The notes: a model not told the origin generated them from the letters alone. Positions 1 through 11,375 are shown, numbered from the stretch's first letter. The stretch is 64,000 nt of DNA from Cadophora sp. MPI-SDFR-AT-0126 (GCA_020747065.1 JAGMVK010000011.1:1674001-1738000); one strand, 5' to 3'. Translations and numbers: made by a program.

Positions 1-346
1 TCGATCCCCCGTTCAAAACCTCTCTGTCCTCCTTCTTTCAGCTGAAGATGGACGAGACTCCTTAGTCGATCTTACCAAGACCCTAGCAGAAATGTCACAG
101 CACTCCAAGCTCTCACCAAACGACATCAGCATAGAGCTCGTCGACGCCGAGCTATCAGAAAGCGTAATGGGCGAGCCAGAGCTCTTGATCCTTTTCGGGC
201 CTTCGGTAGAGCTGTCAGGTTACCCACCCTGGCAGATACGTCTCACGGAGATCTTTCACGTGCAGGACAACCAAGGCGTTGGGTATCAGGTGTTTTTGAG
301 GGCGTTGTATAATTTTGCTAATGCTCAGATGAGATTTGGGAGATAG
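1..346 (+). CDS. NUS1: NUS1-type dehydrodolichyl diphosphate synthase complex subunit, 3' end
   Basis: This is the C-terminal part of the non-catalytic subunit that pairs with the cis-prenyltransferase Rer2/Srt1 at the ER membrane to make the dolichol backbone for protein glycosylation. The frame is open from the window edge (codons from position 2) to TAG at 344-346. It reads LLLSAEDGRDSLVDLTK, a stretch typical of fungal Nus1, followed by the conserved C-terminal block LLILFGPSVELSGYPPWQIR and LTEIFH. The ATG at 92 is internal, because the frame upstream of it is clearly coding. The start and the N-terminal membrane segment lie outside the window. The protein ends shortly after the GYPPWQIRLTEIFH block, as expected for Nus1, so the 3' end looks intact. 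Confidence 0.9.
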   Translation, partial: RSPVQNLSVLLLSAEDGRDSLVDLTKTLAEMSQHSKLSPNDISIELVDAELSESVMGEPELLILFGPSVELSGYPPWQIRLTEIFHVQDNQGVGYQVFLRALYNFANAQMRFGR

Positions 347-884
347 ATTAGGTAGATCGTTGAATTTATATCCAGGGGTACTGTTATGCATATTGCGCAG
401 ATGAATAATCTCTGTCGATGCTTTCTAAAGTTTTTGTGGCTGGCTTTGACCGAAAGTTGCATTACATAGCTTGTGTCAAGAATCATTGTCTCCGGTGCGT
501 AGTAGCACCATTACACAAACTTCAAGGATACGATTCTGCTCTGTCGCACTTGTCAATCAAATGTTCTGCCTTATCTATTCCCCGATTTCTTATTGCCTTG
601 CTCACATATCAATTAGGTACTCGGCAAAGCCGAGCGAGTGTAAGTATTCCAAGTAAACAAAGCTGGAAATTGGAGTCGTCAACCTCTAAGTATCAGCCTT
701 CAATCTAGGGTCTATTGATTTGGCCCATTGGCATTGCCTTTCCTTAGCCAGTATCAGTCCAAGCCTTTCTCAATTGACCAGACCATGTCCCACCCCTAAC
801 ACGCCAAACTCCCAGAAACCATTACCGTCCGATACTCCGTACCATTGCCCCTACCAAGTACAGCCTCTTTCCACCACCCACTCA
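347..884. other. intergenic, convergent 3' regions
   Basis: This spacer separates the tail-to-tail NUS1 and EF-hand genes. The short open frames here show no recognisable protein. I see no RNA gene or repeat. Confidence 0.5.
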
Positions 885-1615
885 TCACCTCCACAGCCCC
901 GCTCTCCTCATAATCCCCTCAAACTCCTCCCTATTCACACCCTCCGCAACCCCCGCACCACCATTCGCCTCCAATATCATCCTCCTCAACAACTCATCAT
1001 CCACATCCTCCTTCAGCATATTCGCCACCCTCCTCAACGTCGCCAGCGTAATCTTGCCGTCTCCCTTGGGATTGAACATCGCAAACGCCTCGTCGACTTC
1101 CTTGTTGTGCGAATCGGACGTTCGGGATCGGGTGTGGAATTTCAAGGCGCAGATTGCTACGAAGGAACTGTAGAGCGCATAGCCGTCGTCGTCGGGGTCG
1201 AGGATCTGGATGAACTCTTCGTTTTCTTCGTTGGTGGGAGGGATACCTAGGGCTCTATTGTATGACTTATTAGCCTGGTTTGTTCCTTCACGTCCATGTA
1301 TGTAGTCCATGGAGTGATTCTTGAGGATCTGGCGGGGTAGAGGGGGTGGCAAAACATACTTCATAGCTCTCCGCACGTCCTGAATTGGAATGACCTTCTC
1401 CTTCTCCCCTTTCCTCGTTTCTTGAAATATCTCGAAAGCGTCCTTTATCTCAGATTCTTCTGCTGCAGTGATGTTGTGCTCCTTCGCGAGCTTGGAGGGT
1501 CGCTGGGTTGCGGTTGATGCCTCGGCCGGCTCTGCAGCGCGGCGTTTTGGTGGCTGGGAAGCACAAATTAGCTATGAATGAAAGTAGTATAGTTATGATA
1601 GCATCAACTTACCAT
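885..1615 (-). CDS. EF-hand (calmodulin/centrin superfamily) protein
   Basis: Three exons (1615-1613, 1553-1360, 1254-885) give 188 aa. The first intron begins directly after the ATG codon. The N-terminus is basic (MPPKRRAAEPAEA). Two EF-hand pairs follow in the centrin/calmodulin layout: a first hand around EIKDAFEIFQETRKGE, a second around FIQILDPDDDGYALYSSF, a third around DEAFAMFNPKGDGKITLATL, and a C-terminal hand ending in NREEFEGIMRRAGLW. Hands 2 and 3 keep several acidic loop residues (DPDDDG, NPKGDG), while hand 1 has lost them, so calcium binding would be partial. The overall form resembles Cdc31/centrin or Rad33-like proteins; which of these cannot be decided here. It is divergent to MED8 with 213 bp between the start codons. 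Confidence 0.8.
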
Positions 1616-1828
1616 GTTGTGCAGGGAGGTATTGTCGAGCCTGCAAAGTGCTGTGGGAAGTTCGAGGTGGGATTTCTATGACGCGGGATGTTACCTTGCA
1701 GCAAGGCTGAACGCTAGCAATCAATTCATCGACAGCTTGACATTGACCTTCAACTCGCACACCACTTCTTCTTCCGCCGACGACGTCTTCCTTCTTGAAC
1801 AAGCTCGCAATCTAGATAACGAGTAATC
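1616..1828. promoter_or_regulatory. shared bidirectional promoter, EF-hand gene / MED8
   Basis: The 213 bp between two divergent start codons must hold both promoters and 5' leaders. No specific factor site was identified. A 21 bp tandem duplication begins at its right edge and reaches into the MED8 start. Confidence 0.5.
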
Positions 1829-1860
1829 ATGTCTCAACAACGAGTAATCATGGCTCAACA
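1819..1860 (+). repeat. 21 bp tandem duplication containing the MED8 start codon
   Basis: Copies 1819-1839 and 1840-1860 (core CGAGTAATCATG) differ at one base. Each carries an in-frame ATG, so MED8 has two start codons seven codons apart (1829 and 1850). Confidence 0.85.
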
Positions 1861-2756
1861 TACGCTGAACCAAGCAGATGTCAAAGTCTTGGAGAGTTTG
1901 CGACAGAGGATTTCCCAATTGACGAACAGTATCGCATCCTTGAAGACCGATATGCAGCAAAGCAATCCTCTTCCACCATGGTAAGTCGAGACACAGATTC
2001 ATGTTGGACATAGCTCCATCTACGGTTGAAATTCTGCCTGTATTCTACGATTTGATAGCTGTCTACAGTTTAACACATTACTATGCGCTGTTTGGAATCG
2101 GGCTTGTAAGTAGAGTCGTAGCTAATCCTCTTCTCTTCAGGAACTCCCTCCAAACCTCTGCCTCAATCCTAGCAAGCAATATTGAGAGCCTCGCAAGCCT
2201 CTTGTCAACGAATTCCGACCTACTGAGCAAAACCGTCGTCTATCCATCAACAAACTACCCAGGCCGCACCCAAGAAGCCGTCCTTACGCAGCTCCTCCGC
2301 AAGAAGCTCGAGCCGGGAGTAGAGACCTGGGTCGAAGAAGCGCGCACAACACAAGCCAATGCTGCGGAAGCAGGAATCAACGAGAAAGATGAGAATGCGC
2401 TCTTAGAATGGGTTATGGATTGGATGGGTCCCCGAATCCACAAATACGTCGAAGAAGAAGACCAGGGCGATTACACGTTGGAGGAGCGTGAGCTAGGGAG
2501 AGAGAATGTCAATACGGGCCTACGAAGAAAACTGGCTGAGGATGAAACTGATGAGGAAGAAGACGAGGAGGATGAGGAGATGGAAGATGTTGGTGTTACG
2601 GTCACGTCTGTCCGACGATCCAGCGTCGGCGAGGTGGAATTTGGACTGGCAGAGGTCAAGAAAATTGATCCTAATGCCAAGATGAGGAACATCGAAGACA
2701 TCTTGAGATTTGCTACAACGGGCGTATCAACGGAACAGGTTGGCCCTCGTCGGTGA
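1829..2756 (+). CDS. MED8: Mediator complex subunit 8
   Basis: This is the Mediator head-module subunit linking regulators to RNA polymerase II in the nucleus. Two exons (1829-1980, 2141-2756) give about 255 aa; the 160 nt intron interrupts the tryptophan codon of PLPPW. The N-terminal helix (ADVKVLESLRQRISQL) and the following stretch (NSLQTSASILASNIESLASL, then VVYPSTNYPGRTQEAVL, then LLRKKLEPGVETWVEEAR) match fungal Med8. The C-terminal third is a highly acidic low-complexity stretch (DETDEEEDEEDEEMEDVG) followed by a short conserved-looking end. The start could be 1829 (MSQQRVI...) or 1850 (MAQHTLN...), because a 21 bp tandem duplication supplies both in frame. The second corresponds better to the usual family N-terminus. 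Confidence 0.92.
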
Positions 2757-3401
2757 ATTTACATCGTCCGAAGAGCGATAATTTGACAGACTTGGCACAT
2801 CCGACCTGGTTTCCTAGCCTGGGTAATTCGCCGGTCACTCGGAGTCATCCAAGGCGACCATTATGTCAGACGAATATCACCAGAATCATACTAGCAATAG
2901 CCTATGCTGGTGCGCTGTGTCAACAAAACCGCAGAGAAACCTAGACTTTCAGGCCTGACGCCACGAAGATTCCAGAATTCATTCGCCAAACCATTTCCCA
3001 GGACAGTGGTTGCTTGAATCAATAGAACTTTGTGGCTTCCAACCTTAAGCTGTGTGGCTTCAGGCCTTTGTGATCGTTGGTGCTCGGGACGATAACAGTA
3101 GGCAGGTGCGCAAGCCCAATTGAGTTGGCGCTGAGCTGAGGTGAGAAGTGGATGCCACTGGATTGGGTGCCCTCTGCGGCTGAGGTTAGCTCGTTACGCT
3201 CGCTTCTCACCAGGAGCGTACATAATATCATTTAGTGCTTCCCCGCCAATTCTCGGGGTTTGCTTTTTGATTTCTTTGTCTGACTTTCTGCAAAGAGTAT
3301 ATTGGTCAGTGATCAGTATTACTGCGCGTTGCTTACCACTTGCTTATCACTCTTTGCCTCTTCGGAAACATATCCATTGCATATACTCCCCAATTGCCAT
3401 T
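2757..3401. other. intergenic between MED8 and the F-box-like gene
   Basis: This is the 3' region of MED8 and the promoter/5' leader of the next gene. The upstream in-frame extension from 3141 (MRSGCHWIG...) has no family resemblance and is treated as leader. No RNA gene or repeat was seen. Confidence 0.5.
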
Positions 3402-4709
3402 ATGGAGGCGAGGAAAGAACTTGGATTTCTTGTCTCGTCGAGGTGTTACAGCTCAGACTTCGAAATCCCTTCAGAAGAGACTAAACGAAACCTTCAACCG
3501 ACGTCTCTTATTCGGTCAGGAGTATCATCTGTCTCGGACGACACAATGGGCTCATCACAATCATCCGACAAGCATAGTAGCGGACATAGGAGCAATGGAC
3601 CAAACCTTCTCGACATTCCTCTTGAAATCCGTCTTCACATCTACCACTACGTTCTCCTCTCTCATCGAATACACCACGCCCATCTCGCTCCTCTAACGCC
3701 TCAGCCGGACTTCTCGGGTCTCAACACTGCGGAGTTCCACACCACTATGATTCGTTCCCACGGTGGCTCGTCCCCTCCAAAAGAGATCATTACTCGCTCC
3801 CTCATCACCCATTCCAACTGCCTCTCCAACCCAAACACTGCCTCAGAATCTGTATTTCCCAGCCAAGATCAATTTCAACAGTCCTACATCTCCACCCTCC
3901 TCCCCTCCTCACAACACCCACCACCAAGAATCCAAGGCAAAATTCCCACCGCGCTCCTCACAAGCTGCAAGCAGATCTTCGACGAAACATCTCACCTCGC
4001 CTGGCACCGCAACACCTTTCACTTCATCAACTGGTTCTGGAGCGGCGTTTATGCCGCTAAGCAATTCTCCAGTAACTTACCTGCCTGGCAGAGAGAATCG
4101 ATCCGTAGCGTCGCTGTAGAGGTTCTTGGGAAGGATTTATGGGTCGGTGGGCTGGAGAGACGTTCGTTGGTTGTTAATGGGGTTGAGAGTGGAACTGGCG
4201 GTGGGAAAGTGGATAGAGGTGCGAGTAGTACGGGTGGTGTTGGTGGGAAGGAAGGGAAGGGTGTAGGAGAGTGGAGGGAGCTATGTGGGCTTTGGAGTGG
4301 AGTCCAGAATCTAAGGTTGACAATCATGGGAGGACTGTTCGTCAATGCCGCAGCTGCTCGAACTGGCTCGAATGACTCTTCTGAGCAGACCTCGGGCAAA
4401 ATCTCAATTCTCGATGCAGACTGCGAATGGGTTTCCTATGGCCTCATGTCATTGTTCTCTCTCAGAAAGTTGGAACTTGAGATCGAAGATACGGACGTGG
4501 ATTCAGATGTCAAGATGGCTTTCTGCGCTTCTCTGGAACGCTGTTTAAACACAGTTGATCAAAAGAGCAGAAGGACTGACTCTTGGATGGGTGACACAAG
4601 AGTTATTTTCATCGAGAAGACCAAAGTGGTGCCGGAAAACAAGAAAGACAAATTCGTGTATTATGGAGGGGACCCAGGGGATGATAGTATATGGAGTGAG
4701 GAGATGTAA
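3402..4709 (+). CDS. F-box-like / DUF7730-type hypothetical protein
   Basis: This single-exon protein is about 435 aa from the ATG at 3402. An alternative start at 3546 (MGSSQSSDKHSSG) would leave a 387 aa protein that still holds every recognisable part. After a serine-rich leader comes an F-box-like segment, LLDIPLEIRLHIYHYVLL. It is followed after a long spacer by IPTALLTSCKQIFDETSHLA and WHRNTFHFINWFW, the layout of the large Leotiomycete/Dothideomycete family in which an F-box-like start is followed by a conserved 'LLxTCrqIyxEa' block. By analogy it may be a substrate receptor, but no partner or substrate can be named. A glycine-rich insert (around residues 260-290) looks species-specific. 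The C-terminus ends soon after a charged stretch. The family call is moderate and the function unknown. Confidence 0.65.
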   Translation: MEARKELGFLVSSRCYSSDFEIPSEETKRNLQPTSLIRSGVSSVSDDTMGSSQSSDKHSSGHRSNGPNLLDIPLEIRLHIYHYVLLSHRIHHAHLAPLTPQPDFSGLNTAEFHTTMIRSHGGSSPPKEIITRSLITHSNCLSNPNTASESVFPSQDQFQQSYISTLLPSSQHPPPRIQGKIPTALLTSCKQIFDETSHLAWHRNTFHFINWFWSGVYAAKQFSSNLPAWQRESIRSVAVEVLGKDLWVGGLERRSLVVNGVESGTGGGKVDRGASSTGGVGGKEGKGVGEWRELCGLWSGVQNLRLTIMGGLFVNAAAARTGSNDSSEQTSGKISILDADCEWVSYGLMSLFSLRKLELEIEDTDVDSDVKMAFCASLERCLNTVDQKSRRTDSWMGDTRVIFIEKTKVVPENKKDKFVYYGGDPGDDSIWSEEM

Positions 4710-5285
4710 GCTTTGCATTGTGTTTCCCTGTCCATTCATTCGTTCGGTTCTTTCCTCATGCGCTGTGGTTGGTTATGAATGGTAAATGACTTGGTGTTCT
4801 TCGGATTCTATTTGATGTTGATTCTCGCGTTTTAGGTTAGGGGTGTGGAGTTTGCTTGAAGGTCTTGCCGTGGATTTCTTTTGGTGGGCGATGGAGAGTA
4901 AGGCTTTGTTCTGAAAACAGGGGCGTGCTATATACAACTTATCGGAATGTTGGCCAGGTGCATAGTTCAACATGATGTACTGGTTCAGTGTCATTTGATT
5001 AGCTGGTTCTATGGTCAAAGTTGAAGGCGCGCAGCGACATTACTTGCTCGCTTCATTTAGCGAGTCAAAATAAATATTAAATTGACTTCTCTTTTGCAGA
5101 GCTCCGATATCTTACGCAAGCCAAAACGCCAAAAATAAAAATAAAAATAAAAATGATAAGAAAAATGCCTATTTATCATTATATCAACGCAATGCTAACC
5201 ATTCACTGATGAGAAAATGATGACAAAAATCCCTCCAGGTCTAATCGACGATTGCAGCTGGAAAGCCCTTCTCTGTTACACCTTT
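4710..5285. other. AT-rich intergenic, convergent
   Basis: This lies between two convergent genes. It contains a four-copy AAAAAT microsatellite at 5131-5154. No coding potential was recognised. Confidence 0.5.
5131..5154 (+). repeat. (AAAAAT)4 microsatellite
   Basis: Four perfect consecutive AAAAAT units lie in an AT-rich 3' region. Confidence 0.9.
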
Positions 5286-6439
5286 TCATGCCACCACTGC
5301 CTTCACCTCTGATAATTGAAATTTCTCCCCTATGATTTTTTCACTCAAAAGCCAAAGCTTCTCAGCAATGGTCGGATTATGAGCGTAGTCAGGAGTCTCG
5401 GTGTTAGTTGCATCGGCAATATACGATCCCGAATCTGATGCTGATAACCTATTTAGCGACGGTTCAAACAACAAAAGGAATCAAATTACCTTTCAGCGAA
5501 GGATCAAGAGCCGCATACAACGTGCTCGAAGTCCCCGCAGCCAGAGACTTCAATGGGGTCAACATGGGATTAGGAAATCCTAAATGCATCAGCTCAGTTG
5601 CATGACATTGATTCATAGAAGAGCATCAACCATACCTCTATCCATAAACTTCTGACCGACATGTCCCCACACACTCATCTCGACATGAGTTCCGAGCTGC
5701 GTCTCCGCGATACCCCCAGGATGAACAGCAAACGCCAAAATACCCTTCGAAGCTAATTTCTCCGCCAGCGACACCGTAAACAGAATATTAGCTGTCTTGG
5801 ACTGTCCGTACGCAGCCCACGGGTCGTAAGTCTTCCCATCCTCAAAATTATAGTCATCCAGACGAACCTCGCCAAGTTGATGGCCAGAGCTGCTCAAATT
5901 GACGATGCGAGCACCATTGCTGGCAGCTTCCAGTTTGGGCATGAGGAGGCTCGTAAGCAGAAAGTGTCCGATGTGGTTCGCTGCGAATTGAGACTCGATG
6001 CCTTCAGCTGTGAGGGTATATTCGGAGACACCCATGATTCCCGCATTGTTGATCAGGACGTCTATCTTCTCGACGGAGTTGTTGATAGTTGCTGCTGCTG
6101 CTCTGATGGAGTCGAAGCGTGTCAAGTCGAGAGGGATGAATTGAGCTTTGGTTGAGGGACTTATAGTTTGGATCTCTAAGATCACGGGCGCGACTTTGGA
6201 GGCGGTTCGGCCGAGGAGAATGATGTTTGATGGCTTGCTGGCTGCGAGGAAGAGCGCGGTTTGTGCGCCAAGACTGCCTGCTGTTGGGCCGGTGATGATA
6301 ACTGGGCTTAGTTTAGCGAAGTTGACTTTGGAATATTGAGGTGAGAAAGGTGAAATTACTTACAGGTCTTCCCTTCAACTTTGTCAGGGAATGCAGCAAC
6401 GACCTCTGCTCCGCTAGTGTTTGCGTTGAACCGAGACAT
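5286..6439 (-). CDS. short-chain dehydrogenase/reductase (WW-oxidoreductase/retinol-dehydrogenase-like)
   Basis: Four exons (6439-6364, 6301-5636, 5579-5490, 5440-5286) give 328 aa. This is a Rossmann-fold NAD(P)-dependent oxidoreductase of the classical SDR type. The cofactor loop reads GKTFIITGPTAGSLGAQTA, a variant of TGxxxGIG in which the last glycines are replaced. NNAG occurs as VLINNAGIMG. The catalytic Ser sits in IVNLSSSGHQ and the Tyr/Lys pair in AAYGQSKTANI. The substrate-side end follows (HPGGIAETQLG). The protein has the length and sequence of the fungal group annotated as retinol-dehydrogenase or WW-domain oxidoreductase homologues, whose substrates are mostly unknown. No signal peptide or membrane anchor is seen, so it is probably cytosolic. 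It stands alone without a pathway partner next to it. Confidence 0.85.
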
Positions 6440-7174
6440 GTTACCGTCGCTGTTTGTCCTACTGGTAGAGATGATGATTTGATAATTTGATGATAGGTAT
6501 GTCTAAGAGTTGAAGTTCGAAAGTTTTCAAGTGTAGATAGGACCTGGGGATATGTTTGCTGTTGTGTGAATCACATATTTTCCAAGGCGAATATCTCAAG
6601 TCTTTATATCTTGAAGTTTCCATCGTATCTATGTAACAGCCCGGCGATAGCAGCCCCTCCGCCGCATCCTGCGTCCGTCAACACTTAAGGTATAATCGTC
6701 ATGTCTACGACTTCTCCGTCTCCTTTGAGATGCATCAGAGTGGGATGTACATTTCTATGTCCGATGACTGTTCTTGGTCGTTACAAGCGGAGGAACGTTG
6801 CTGAAGGAGAACGGAGATGCTGGCAATGCTGACCATCCGCTTACCTCCGCTCCACGTGATCAACGGAGAGTGATGAAATATGTACGTCCATTCAAGCCCA
6901 AACTCGAGGAAGATATAGTCTTGAGGTGCGTCATTACCTACATACTTCCCCATCTGCTTTAAGAGCCATTATATTTCTTTTAAAAAAAGTCCAAGTCAAG
7001 GTGTTTGTTGACTCGCTAAATTGAAGCGAGCCAGAGCAAGGGAGACATTACACCATCACATCATTTCCCTCCGGCTTGCCGGCGACCTCCACGACTTAGA
7101 AAGATATTCTGGCTCTTTTTAATACTATCAATTACAATTTGGGTGCTACTCCTGTATCAATCCGGCCACAAACC
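6440..7174. other. intergenic (SDR promoter and GH5 3' region)
   Basis: This contains the upstream region of the SDR and the downstream region of the GH5 gene. Short open frames (for example 6735-6953) have no family resemblance. No repeat was recognised. Confidence 0.4.
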
Positions 7175-8698
7175 TCAAGCCGCAGCACTTTTCTTATGAA
7201 TCTCCGCGTGATCACTCATGATCTTATTCAACCCACCCCTCTGTTTACATCTCTCGAAACTAAAGCTCTTCGCCGCTTCATCCAATTGCTCCAACGTGAA
7301 GTCCTTGAACAAATTCGCAAATTCCATTGCAAAGGACTGTGCCAAAAACGTCTCGATCGTATTCCTCACGACATGTCTCTGCGTTGGCCATGAAGTAGGA
7401 TAAGTCTTCGTCGCCTCAGGAGCAACACTGTCCATCCATTTCGCCAGCGGCTCAATCACGTCCGCAACCTCTTTGCTGGGATACTTGCCCCAAGCATCGA
7501 GCTGCAATGCTCGTTTCTTCTCCAGGAACGGTTGGATCGTCTTATTCCATAGTCCGTCGGGATCCGTATATACCATTCCTTGGACGCCGATATCTTTGTA
7601 CAGCCAGATACTCCATGGGATCTGATATTTGTCATACACGGCTAGTTGAGCACCAAGTAAGTTGTATCTCTCCTGGTTGATTTCCTCGGCGTCAGAATCC
7701 ATTCTTGGATCCGAGTACACTGGTCCGAATTCGCCGTTCCAGGCAGGCACTTTACGCTCTTGCATGAAGGAGCATTTCCGCAGGAATTGCTGCTCAATCT
7801 TCGCGAGTTGGTCTCCACTTCCCTTGAATCTATCACCGGTGGGGAAACCCATCAGACTGTAGTCGTGCAGAGCGTACACGCTGTTTGGAAGCACATGGTC
7901 GAAGTATCGCCATTCCATGGCGAATGTGTTACCATCTAGCCAGAGGATGTGGTTTGGGTCTATCTTGCGTAGGGCTGGCTCGATACGGTCATAGAAGGCT
8001 GGTAAGCGCCAATGTTCGGGATCACAGGGCTCGTTCAACGGATTGTATCCTGCTACCCAGGTGTTGTCTTTGTAGTGGATTGCGATTTGCTCCCAGAGCC
8101 AGATGGTGCGGTCTTGGTGGTCTTTGTGGTCCCAGAATGCGGCATAGGAACTGCCACTGTCAGAGTGCCAGTCTGGATTTTGGCCACCAGGGGTGGTGTG
8201 CATATCGAAAATTGTGTAGATTTTGTGTTTGGCACACTAAAGATATCAGCTATGTCATGTTGATTAGGAATGAAGTAACGTACCAAATCAATAACTCGAT
8301 CCAAATGCTTGAATCCAGACTCCTTCAATACACGTGGGTTCATATCATCTTCAAAGTGTCTGTAGTTGAATGGCAGGCGAATACAGTTCAGACCCAGGCT
8401 AGCGAAGAACTCTGCATCCGCATCTTGAAAAAAGTACTCGAGGAACTTGTCGAAGAAAAACTCCTGCTTCTCTTGTCCCAGAACCTTAAGCATTGCTGCT
8501 CGGTGCTGATGCTCATGGCCAGGATAACCGGTACTTGTGAGATATTAGAATGTGGTATGGTTGATGAAGAAAGTGGGATTCTTACATGAAATTCTCCATG
8601 TTCATCCATCCTCCCAAACCAGCACCTCGTAAAATGACGATATTGCCCTTTCCATCTACTACTCTCTCCCCTTCGACTTTCAAGAAGCCGTTTGACAT
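7175..8698 (-). CDS. glycoside hydrolase family 5 (intracellular glucanase/glucosidase-like)
   Basis: This retaining (beta/alpha)8-barrel glycosidase has three exons. The first encodes MSNGFLKVEGERVVD and GNIVILRGAGLGGWMNMENF; the second continues ITGYPGHEHQHRAAMLKVLG and GLNCIRLPFNYRHFED; the third carries the catalytic residues. The acid/base glutamate lies in AGYNPLNEPCDPEHW and the nucleophile in VPAWNGEFGPVY; the substrate-binding segment MHTTPGGQNPDWHSDSG is also present. There is no signal peptide, so unlike secreted GH5 cellulases it probably works in the cytosol, as known for the fungal GH5 group with this N-terminus. The substrate (beta-glucan oligomer, sterol glucoside or similar) cannot be told from the sequence. 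A roughly 110-residue C-terminal tail after the barrel (from about GKYPSKEVADVIEPL) is helical in character. Confidence 0.88.
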
Positions 8699-10216
8699 TA
8701 TGAAAGATTTATTTGGTTCGTCCTGATTCCTTTGTTCAACTCCTTTACGAACACAGCTGGTCTTGCGATCGCTGATAAGTAGGTGGTCAAGCTTCCCAGA
8801 GGCAATTGTGAAGATAAAGAAACTTTTTTCGTGAGCAAGAACGTCTGAAACTCCACGATGTGATGAACTTCTATATCGTTAGCTGCAGGTGATGCTGTAC
8901 CTATTCAGGCTGATATGAAAGTTGTGGAGCAGAGTGGTCCTCCCCCGCAAAATCCCACGGCAACCCCTATTAGGATAGCCGCTAAAGCTCGCTTGCCGGA
9001 TAAACAGAGCTGTTCTGTTCTGTCAGCCCCCATCTTTGCTCACCTAAACAGAGAAAGCGGAGCACGACAAACATTTGGAATTTGGGTGGAGCATGGACGG
9101 ACGTACGAATTGGTGGGCGATCGAGATGCCCCCACTTTCATATGGGGTCTGAAAGTGTTGGTATGTAAAGAGTGGGCGGGACGGACGGACGTAGTTGGCT
9201 AGGTTGTTGGAGCCGGGCAAGCCGTACCATACTTCTGTATCTTTGGTATGATATTACACGATGCTGATGAATATGTGGCTGTTGGGGCTGGCCTTTGAGT
9301 GATTGGTATTGTGCCATTTGTACGCTCTCAAATGAGGATGCATGACTACTTTACAGGTTGCCATTCGGCAATAGATTCCGAAAGATTCATCAAACGCTCG
9401 ATTGGGCTTCCTTTCAGAACATATATCACAGGAAGCTAGATTCTCCTTATAGATATGTCTGTATGACACAAATCAACTATATCGAGCAGGATATAGAGTC
9501 ATAGATACTTACTGCTCTGCGCGGCTTGCAAAATATATGCAGGCAGACTGGGGCAAGTTTCCATTTTCCATTTCCCAGATAAAAATTAAAATGAGTTCCG
9601 CTTCTCAACCCGATGCATGCCAGAAAAACTACCCAGAGATTTAGATAGCAGTCACAATCCCATTTTCCCTTCCCGTTTATTTTCCATCAAAACTCCTCGC
9701 CTACAGCCTTCCACCGTAGACTCTTTTGCACCCTAAATTGCAGTTTCAATTCCAATGTCCCGCAAGCCAACTTCTATATGCCATGTGCATCTATCTCACT
9801 CAAGCACTCATTTGCTCAACATCCAGCCAAAGAAACCTAATGACAAAAGCAAGAAAAATTATAATAATATGGCCTTGATGATACAGAATGCCGCTCAAAA
9901 CGAATGATCTGAACTCCTGAACAAATGTGTAAGAATAGTCGGACGATGCAAACGACCTTAAAATGGCAGACGCCATGGCGCCAACGAGTAGAGTAGTACG
10001 TGAACGAGCCACCAACGATAGTCTATCAGTTTGAGACAGTCCCAGAGCAAAGATGCCAAGGAGGTTTCGATATGAGAACGTGGTAAGGAAAAAGCAAAAG
10101 TGGTGACCGCATAGGAACGGGATCGTTGATCAGCTGGCCACAAATCGAACGATGGTTGCAGAACCGGCATCGGTCAGGCCAACAAAAAGCAAAGTGGAGG
10201 AGAGACATTGTCTCGG
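8699..10216. other. gene-poor intergenic, about 1.5 kb
   Basis: This is the upstream region of the GH5 gene (8.7-9.3 kb) and the downstream region of the next minus-strand gene. Short open frames (for example 8915-9202 plus, 9800-10015 minus) resemble nothing I know. No tRNA or repeat was recognised. Confidence 0.4.
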
Positions 10217-11375
10217 CTAGTTGACGACTCGCAAACCCCCGAAATCTTTACCGACCATGGTCCTCGCATCAGCCGGGCCGGCCAGAGCACGGGCTTTGGC
10301 CATAACTTGGGCTAGAGAGAGCCGAGTTAGCATTGGATCCAGGAGCAAATTCCCTCTTCAGTACCTGACTGCATGCCGTGACCATCGAAACAACGCCGAG
10401 GTAGGCAACAAAAGAGAGGAAAGGATTGGGAAGGCGGGACAGGATCCGGCTCATGCAGCCGGCCAGAATAGGAACGGGACCGGGATCCTCTGGGTAAACC
10501 GGGATATTTCTGGGATATCTTGGGATTGGGGAATTTGGTATGGAAGTCTCTGGGTTGCTTACCACCGTCTGTGCACTCCAGCTTTTCCAGGGAGATGATG
10601 TTGGCCCTGGCGAGCGCGTCCATTGCGTCTATGGTCCAGATCACGCAATCATAACCTTCCAGTACTGGGTTTCCTTGTCCTACAGCTAAAGGGCCGAGTT
10701 GTGACTCGCGATTTTGACGGCCGAGGGGTACGTCGTCAAGTACAGAGCGGATCATTCTGCATTGTTCTTCGATTGAGCCGAGTTGAGAGTTGGGGTCCAG
10801 TGTGCCAATTTTGAAGAGTAGAACAAGACTTGTCGAAGTCGATACATCGCTCACAGGCCGTTCTTCCAAGAACCAAGTTGCTGGAGTGTTGCGAGCTTCC
10901 GGCGGAGGCGCATACGAAGCGTGTAATAGAGTTCCAGAATACTTGTGGGAGGCGTCTGCGACTGCTGGTGGGTGTGTGAGAAAGATTCCACGATGCTAGA
11001 GGCTCTTAATTAGATTCATAAGAGTAAAGGAGGCTGTAGGGGTACATCAAGATAAGGTTCATGATGTGATAATGAGGGTACAAGGACCAAACGTACATAG
11101 TCATCGACTTGCGGAGCGTTGAAAGTCAAATATAAGCTGTTCCTCATGATTTTGCTTGTTTCTGGATTTGATGTCTGATCTATGCCGATGGTTTCTGGCT
11201 CCCAGTTGTAGTCCATCTTTGGCAAGATAGGTGACGGTGATGAGTGATTTGAGTTCGAATTCGACCCAGAGACATGTGATGGCACACGAAGTCGCACAAC
11301 AGGTCGTCGTACAGTTCGCGAAGCCGCGGGGTGATGGCGCGCGGAGTTGAGAATTGGTGACTGCATCTTGACCAT
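10217..11375 (-). CDS. conserved fungal protein of unknown function (DUF6914-like)
   Basis: Three exons are supported. Exon 1 ends in NSLYLTFNAPQVDDY. Exon 2 starts HRGIFLTHPPAVADASHKYS, continues GTLLHASYAPPPEARNTPAT, and ends near IDAMDALARANIISLEKLEC. After a 251 nt intron (10562-10312), exon 3 gives AQVMAKARALAGPADARTMV and ends at TAG 10219-10217. The arrangement (short beta segment, 'DDYHWxxFL', GTLxHAS, later a 'DCVxWTxDAL' helix) resembles a widespread fungal family labelled DUF6914, with no known function. Start choice: the first in-frame ATG is 11375 (MVKMQSPILN), but MRNSLYLTF at 11147 is closer to the usual family start, and the extra 76 residues are low complexity (SNSNSNHSSPSP). 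No signal peptide or TM segment is seen. Confidence 0.65.

Noticed and set aside
720..1250. 176-codon plus-strand open frame
   Set aside because: It is antisense to the EF-hand gene, whose splice sites and motifs are clear; the plus-strand peptide is low complexity.
3141..3401. N-terminal extension of the F-box-like protein
   Set aside because: The extra 87 residues show no similarity and are best read as leader; the ATG at 3402 or 3546 is preferred.
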